The position numbers were made by a program, and so were the translations under genes. The notes beneath the pieces were generated by a model, which saw only the letters and a program-made list of their open reading frames with translations, did no database searches and was not told where the DNA came from. Shown here piece after piece: positions 6,828 through 10,247 of a DNA stretch of 10,247 nt. This stretch comes from Bordetella parapertussis. GTDB taxonomy: Bacteria; Pseudomonadota; Gammaproteobacteria; Burkholderiales; Burkholderiaceae_D. Within the stretch, counting starts at the first letter, position 1. Every line of letters starts with the position of its first letter. The DNA lies in contig CAMBJI010000047.1 of assembly GCA_945867725.1 (NCBI GenBank), forward strand, positions 1 to 10,247. The letters run 5' to 3'.

Positions 6828-7712
6828 TTAGAAACGCACGTAGTGATCGATCAGCAGCGCTACAAAGAGCAAAGACAAATAAACGATCGAGTAGGTGAAT
6901 GCCTTGCGCGCAATGAGGTCATTGTAGTGACGATAAATGCGCCATGCGTACCAAAGAAAAATGGCACCCAGTATCACCGCACTCACCAGATAAATCAGGC
7001 CGCTCATGCGTACCGCGAACGGCAGCATCGTGGTGGCGAACAGAATGATGGTGTAGAGCCAGACATGAAAACGCGTGAACTCCATGCCATGCGTAATGGG
7101 TAACATGGGCAGACCCGACTTTGCATAATCGTCACGACGATAGAGCGCGAGTGCCCAGAAGTGCGGCGGCGTCCAGACGAAGATGATCAGCACCAGTACC
7201 CAGGCCTGCATGGGTACGTCATTAGCAATCGCTGCCCAGCCTAGTGCAGGTGGCATGGCGCCCGACAAACCACCGATGACAATATTCTGTGGCGTCGCTG
7301 GCTTGAGGATGATGGTGTAAATGACCGCATAACCAACGAAGGTGGCAAAGGTCAGCCACATGGTCAGCGGATTAACGAGGTTGTACAGCACCCACATACC
7401 GGCGCCACCCATCACGCCCGAAAATGCGAGGACTTGCGGTACGGTGATTTCGCCACGGGCCATAGGTCTGCGAGCGGTGCGGGCCATGCGCGAATCGATT
7501 TCGCGTTCCACTAGACAATTCACGGCGAAGGCCGCGCCCGCCAGTAGCCAAATACCCACCGTGGCGGATATCATCAAACGCCATTCGGGCAGCTCGGGGG
7601 TGGCAAGGAACATCCCAATCACGGCACAAAAAACGGCCAATTGCGTGACACGGGGCTTGGTCAGCGCCCAGTATTGCGCAATGCGATTGGATTGAATGGT
7701 GAGGGTGGTCAT
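6828..7712 (-). CDS. ctaB: Heme O synthase (protoheme IX farnesyltransferase)
   Basis: CtaB/CyoE is a UbiA-type membrane prenyltransferase that attaches a farnesyl group to protoheme, giving heme O. The 294-residue protein carries the family signature [19 protein letters not shown], with N65, E69, R70 and D73 in the Mg-diphosphate binding motif. The second conserved loop is [15 protein letters not shown] (191-205). [10 protein letters not shown] (181-190) and the segment [13 protein letters not shown] (147-159) are characteristic of heme O synthases. About eight or nine hydrophobic segments fit a polytopic inner-membrane protein. It lies ten bases after ctaA, which uses its product, and two bases before the SCO gene. 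The ATG at 7712 gives the usual length; no strong Shine-Dalgarno is seen, so translation is probably coupled to ctaA. The alternative name cyoE is used when the gene serves a bo3 oxidase; ctaA next door favours ctaB. Confidence 0.98.
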   Translation of the reverse strand: MTTLTIQSNRIAQYWALTKPRVTQLAVFCAVIGMFLATPELPEWRLMISATVGIWLLAGAAFAVNCLVEREIDSRMARTARRPMARGEITVPQVLAFSGVMGGAGMWVLYNLVNPLTMWLTFATFVGYAVIYTIILKPATPQNIVIGGLSGAMPPALGWAAIANDVPMQAWVLVLIIFVWTPPHFWALALYRRDDYAKSGLPMLPITHGMEFTRFHVWLYTIILFATTMLPFAVRMSGLIYLVSAVILGAIFLWYAWRIYRHYNDLIARKAFTYSIVYLSLLFVALLIDHYVRF

Positions 7713-7722
7713 GACAGATCGA

Positions 7723-8826
7723 TCATGCAGACGAGTGGTTGGTCCGCAATTCGGTCACCTTTTCCACAGGCTGAGAGAGTCGGTAGTTTAGCATGGTGAG
7801 CAAGAGCACCGAGAGCGCCGCACCGGCGTTATGCAACACGGCGATGGTGAGTGGCCAATTGAGTAATACCGTGGCCATGCCCGTGCAAAACTGCAGCAGT
7901 ATCAACCACAACAAAACTCGTCCCAGTCGCTCTATGCCGGGAGTTTTCCAGGCGTGGTGCGCAACCCATGCGACCAGCGCAACGACGACGACGGCAAACA
8001 ATCGATGCACCCAGTGAATGGCCACCAATGCATCAAATGGCAGGTATTCGCCAGTAGCGGTCATGCCTAAAGCTCGCCAGAGCGTGAAGCCATGAGTGAA
8101 ATCCATAGCCGGCATCCAGTCTCCCTGACACAAAGGAAAACCACCGCATGCGAGCGCCGCATAGTTGGTACTGACCCAGCCACCCAAGGCAATTTGCATG
8201 AAGGCCGCAACGAACGCCAGCGCTGCGGGAAGCCGCAGTGCGCGGGGGGCATCAGGCATTGGTGAGTGCTCGCTTTGTCGCAATGCATGCCAAGTCAACA
8301 GCGCCAGCAATGACAGACCGAGCAAAAGGTGAATGGTCACGATGACCGGCTGCAGTTTTAGTGTGACAGTCCATGCGCCAAACGCGCCTTGCAAGCACAC
8401 AAAGAACAGTAAAAAGGCGGGCAGTTTCGGCGCGTATCGGGATTCGCGATGCGTGCGCCATAGGCGCCATCCAATCGCGAGCGACGCAATGATCAATACG
8501 CCCACGCCCATAGCCAGATAACGGTGAATCATTTCTATCCACGCTTTGAATACCGTCACAGGACCGGTCGGCATCAAGCTCTCAGCGGCACGAATTTCTT
8601 GATGCGCGAGAAAGGGATTGGCTTCGCCGTAGCAACCTGGCCAGTCCGGGCAGCCGAGACCGGAATCGGTTAGCCGAGTAAAGGCGCCGAAGACGATCAG
8701 ATCAAAGGTAAAAAATACGGTGATCCATGCCAGCTTTTTGTAGCGATCGTTACCACGCGACAGATAAACAATCGTCGCGGGTATCAGCGCCACCAGCAGT
8801 GCTTTGAGTGCAAGTCCGATCAGCAT
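7723..8826 (-). CDS. ctaA: Heme A synthase (COX15/CtaA)
   Basis: CtaA oxidises the C8 methyl group of heme O to a formyl group, giving heme A for aa3-type oxidases. The 367-residue integral membrane protein shows the COX15 signature [19 protein letters not shown] (47-65). Likely heme-ligand histidines are H101 (with E98 in the IEMIH motif), H166 in TIHLLLG, H271 and H274 in AIHWVHRL, and H332 in VLHNAGA. Two extracytoplasmic cysteine pairs are visible, C59/C65 and C227/C233 (ACGGFPLC); the family uses such a pair as a redox disulfide. It starts at the ATG at 8826 with an AGGA ribosome-binding site at 8837-8834, seven bases upstream. That site overlaps the end of the preceding gene, whose stop lies four bases before the ATG, so the two are tightly coupled. 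Confidence 0.98.
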   Translation of the reverse strand: MLIGLALKALLVALIPATIVYLSRGNDRYKKLAWITVFFTFDLIVFGAFTRLTDSGLGCPDWPGCYGEANPFLAHQEIRAAESLMPTGPVTVFKAWIEMIHRYLAMGVGVLIIASLAIGWRLWRTHRESRYAPKLPAFLLFFVCLQGAFGAWTVTLKLQPVIVTIHLLLGLSLLALLTWHALRQSEHSPMPDAPRALRLPAALAFVAAFMQIALGGWVSTNYAALACGGFPLCQGDWMPAMDFTHGFTLWRALGMTATGEYLPFDALVAIHWVHRLFAVVVVALVAWVAHHAWKTPGIERLGRVLLWLILLQFCTGMATVLLNWPLTIAVLHNAGAALSVLLLTMLNYRLSQPVEKVTELRTNHSSA

Positions 8827-8830
8827 GGGA

Positions 8831-9445
8831 TCATCCTATGCGGGAAGCCTTGAGCAAACGCGTGATGTCTTTCTTGATTTTGTTGGCATCCGGGTCTTTG
8901 GGAAAGCGCATCATCAGATTACCGAGCGGGTCGATCATGTACAGATGGTCTGCCGGCTGCGTGCCTTCTTGAACGGGCAACCAGGCGGCGAGTTTTTTTG
9001 CATCGACGCGCAGCAGACGGGTGCCGTCATATTGCTTCATTAACGCAGTATCGAGTGGTGTGTCATCGGTGATGAGCCACACGCGCTCGATACGATCCAT
9101 TTCTTTACCTTGGGTCAGGCGTAGCTGGCGCATGTAGTAGAGCTTGTCGGTGCAAGGTTTGGCGCAGGCAGCTTGATCGACTTGAAGCAAAATCCATTTG
9201 CCGGCGAATTGCTGAAGTGCCGCTGCTTCGCCATCAAGTTGTTTCAGACCGAGCTCGGGTATGGGGTGTACACGCGGATCGATCAGATCACCGTAATTGG
9301 TGCGGCTCTGGGGCTTGACGACGTAGTAAGTGAAATAGGAAAAGATCAACGGCGCGGCGCACACGGCGAGCACGATGAAGAGCATGCGATTACTGCGCTT
9401 GCTACTGTCCGCAGTTTTTGAATCAGGCGTTTGGCTTGTTTGCAC
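8831..9445 (-). CDS. Membrane-anchored thioredoxin-like protein with SCO-like CxxxC...H pattern, cytochrome oxidase operon
   Basis: This 204-residue protein has no name that I can assign. A polar N-terminal tail (1-20) is followed by one membrane segment (about 21-43), then an extracytoplasmic domain beginning TNYGDLIDPRVHPIPELGL. Inside it, GKWILLQVDQAACAKPC has cysteines C94 and C98 spaced as CxxxC after a beta strand. H167 lies in a later PADHLYMIDPLGNLMMRFP stretch, the same order and surroundings as the copper ligands of SCO proteins. Similar proteins commonly sit between SURF1 and ctaA in betaproteobacteria and are sometimes loosely labelled oxidase subunit or transmembrane protein. An assembly or thiol/copper role at the CuA centre is inferred, not shown. 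The GTG start at 9445 overlaps the end of SURF1 by 23 bases. An ATG at 9385 just before the membrane segment is a possible alternative. Confidence 0.85.
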   Translation of the reverse strand: MQTSQTPDSKTADSSKRSNRMLFIVLAVCAAPLIFSYFTYYVVKPQSRTNYGDLIDPRVHPIPELGLKQLDGEAAALQQFAGKWILLQVDQAACAKPCTDKLYYMRQLRLTQGKEMDRIERVWLITDDTPLDTALMKQYDGTRLLRVDAKKLAAWLPVQEGTQPADHLYMIDPLGNLMMRFPKDPDANKIKKDITRLLKASRIG

Positions 9446-10145
9446 GGCGAAATCCGGTCACGATAAAAAACAGAAAGGCAGCGGCCGACAGGGCATACCA
9501 CTGAAATGCATAAGCACGGTGCGTATCAACCCCGGCTGAGGGTAGTGGCCAGTCTCTAACAAGACCATCACCGAGATCATTGGTTTGCTCAATTATAAAA
9601 TTTTGCAGGGGTAGTTTGCTTGCAGCGGCAAGCGCTTCAATTTTTACATTCTGCACGATTACCCCCGGCGTCAGCATTGGCGTTTCACCCAACTGCATGA
9701 GTTTGCCCACCGAGGTGCGCACCCGACCGGTAATTTTGACCTCCTCTTGCGAGACCGGGATGCTGGGCAGACGCTGGCGATCCTGAAGATCACGCGGAAA
9801 CCAGCCTCTCAGTACCAGCACCACACGCTCACTCCCTGCGACCCGCAATGGCATCAAAAGGTAGAACCCAGCCTTGCCATTCAAAGGGCGGTTATCCAGA
9901 TAAACCGGCCAGTCCTTGACGAAGCTGCCATTCACCGTAATCGGCCTGAACTCTTCGGGGACCGCGTTCTCCGGCAATGTCTGGACTGGCAGCGGATCGA
10001 GCTGGCTACGCGCGGCGATGGCCTCGGCGATTGCGATTTTTTCTTCTGCGCGTCGGGTTTGCCAATTGCCCAGCGCAATACCGATCCCCGCCACCACCAG
10101 GGTCGCTATCAAGGGGATCCAACGCAGACGAAAGTGCAATCGCAT
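9423..10145 (-). CDS. surf1: SURF1 family cytochrome c oxidase assembly protein
   Basis: SURF1 proteins assist insertion of heme A into subunit I of aa3-type oxidase. The 240-residue protein has the standard architecture: one N-terminal membrane segment (about 9-26), a periplasmic domain, and one C-terminal membrane segment (about 216-232). Conserved motifs are LGNWQTRRAEEK (25-36), VYLDNRPLNGKAGFYLLMPL (81-100), VLRGWFPRD (111-119) and the closing HRAYAFQWYALSAAAF (209-224). It is the first gene of the heme A/oxidase assembly operon. The ATG at 10145 gives a normal length but has no clear Shine-Dalgarno. It overlaps by one base the stop of a five-codon frame (MDATL, 10162-10145), so start selection is not secure. 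Its 3' end overlaps the next gene by 23 bases. Confidence 0.96.
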   Translation of the reverse strand: MRLHFRLRWIPLIATLVVAGIGIALGNWQTRRAEEKIAIAEAIAARSQLDPLPVQTLPENAVPEEFRPITVNGSFVKDWPVYLDNRPLNGKAGFYLLMPLRVAGSERVVLVLRGWFPRDLQDRQRLPSIPVSQEEVKITGRVRTSVGKLMQLGETPMLTPGVIVQNVKIEALAAASKLPLQNFIIEQTNDLGDGLVRDWPLPSAGVDTHRAYAFQWYALSAAAFLFFIVTGFRRANKPNA

Positions 10146-10217
10146 TACAATGTGGCGTCCATTAAATTAAAGTCTTCGGTCTTGCCGGTGCGCTGGTGAT
10201 TGCCGACGAAATTCATT
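10146..10217. promoter_or_regulatory. Divergent control region between SURF1 and the small membrane protein gene
   Basis: These 72 bases separate divergent genes and should contain the promoter of the oxidase assembly operon unless it starts further out. The stretch around 10161-10170 is AT-rich (ATTAAATTAA), and a TACAAT on the plus strand at 10146-10151 resembles a -10 element. No -35 box at proper spacing was found on either strand, so no promoter is firmly called. Confidence 0.35.
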
Positions 10218-10247
10218 ATGAAAATTCTGGTTGGCATTGCCTTCATC
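10218..10247 (+). CDS. Start of a small DUF2909-like twin transmembrane protein (partial)
   Basis: Only ten codons are in the window: ATG then KILVGIAFI, the start of a hydrophobic membrane segment. The gene is divergent from SURF1. A small two-segment membrane protein of the DUF2909 family with a very similar start is often found in this orientation beside SURF1 in betaproteobacteria, and that position is the main reason for the call. No clear Shine-Dalgarno is seen. The fragment is too short to prove the family, and its function is not known. Confidence 0.6.
   Translation, partial: MKILVGIAFI

Noticed and set aside
9747..10199. 150-codon plus-strand frame spanning the SURF1 start region
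   Set aside because: It is antisense to SURF1, lacks recognisable motifs, and would read through the divergent control region.
1..10247. Search for mobile elements, CRISPR repeats, tRNA or rRNA genes, phage or defence genes
   Set aside because: No repeat arrays, transposase-like proteins, terminal inverted repeats or cloverleaf sequences were seen by eye. The gene content is conserved housekeeping throughout.

Overview
The window is ordinary betaproteobacterial chromosome of moderate GC, most likely Burkholderiales and perhaps Oxalobacteraceae-like. That placement rests on gene order and protein character, because no database search was possible. No mobile element, CRISPR array, tRNA or rRNA is visible. 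Nearly every base belongs to a recognisable housekeeping gene or a short regulatory gap.

Left block (1-2266, minus strand): a two-gene operon of exported M16-family zinc-peptidase-like proteins. The promoter-proximal gene (878-2266) keeps the HxxEH zinc site. The distal gene, cut by the window edge (1-845), has lost it, so the pair looks like an active subunit plus a non-catalytic partner.

Centre block (2372-6133, plus strand): ftsY (SRP receptor GTPase), ftsE and ftsX (ABC-type divisome regulator, overlapping by ATGA) and rpoH (heat-shock sigma-32). This is the classic proteobacterial ftsYEX-rpoH cluster. The gap before rpoH is the regulatory highlight: a hairpin abuts the ftsX stop, then comes a sigma-32-like promoter, then a perfect CIRCE operator (TTAGCACTC-N9-GAGTGCTAA), then a strong Shine-Dalgarno. 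rpoH therefore looks to be under HrcA repression and possibly its own sigma factor. A strong bidirectional terminator (6154-6186) separates it from the convergent right block.

Right block (10145-6187, minus strand): a tightly packed cytochrome c oxidase assembly operon, read as SURF1, a membrane-anchored thioredoxin-like protein with a SCO-like CxxxC...H pattern, ctaA (heme A synthase), ctaB (heme O synthase) and a SCO1/SenC copper-chaperone lipoprotein. Together these make heme A and mature the CuA and heme centres of an aa3-type oxidase; the structural subunit genes probably lie beyond the right edge. The last 30 bases hold the divergent start of a small membrane protein resembling the DUF2909 'twin transmembrane' family.

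I found no clearly new system. The items most worth a second look are the CIRCE plus sigma-32-like control of rpoH and the second SCO-like protein in the oxidase assembly operon.
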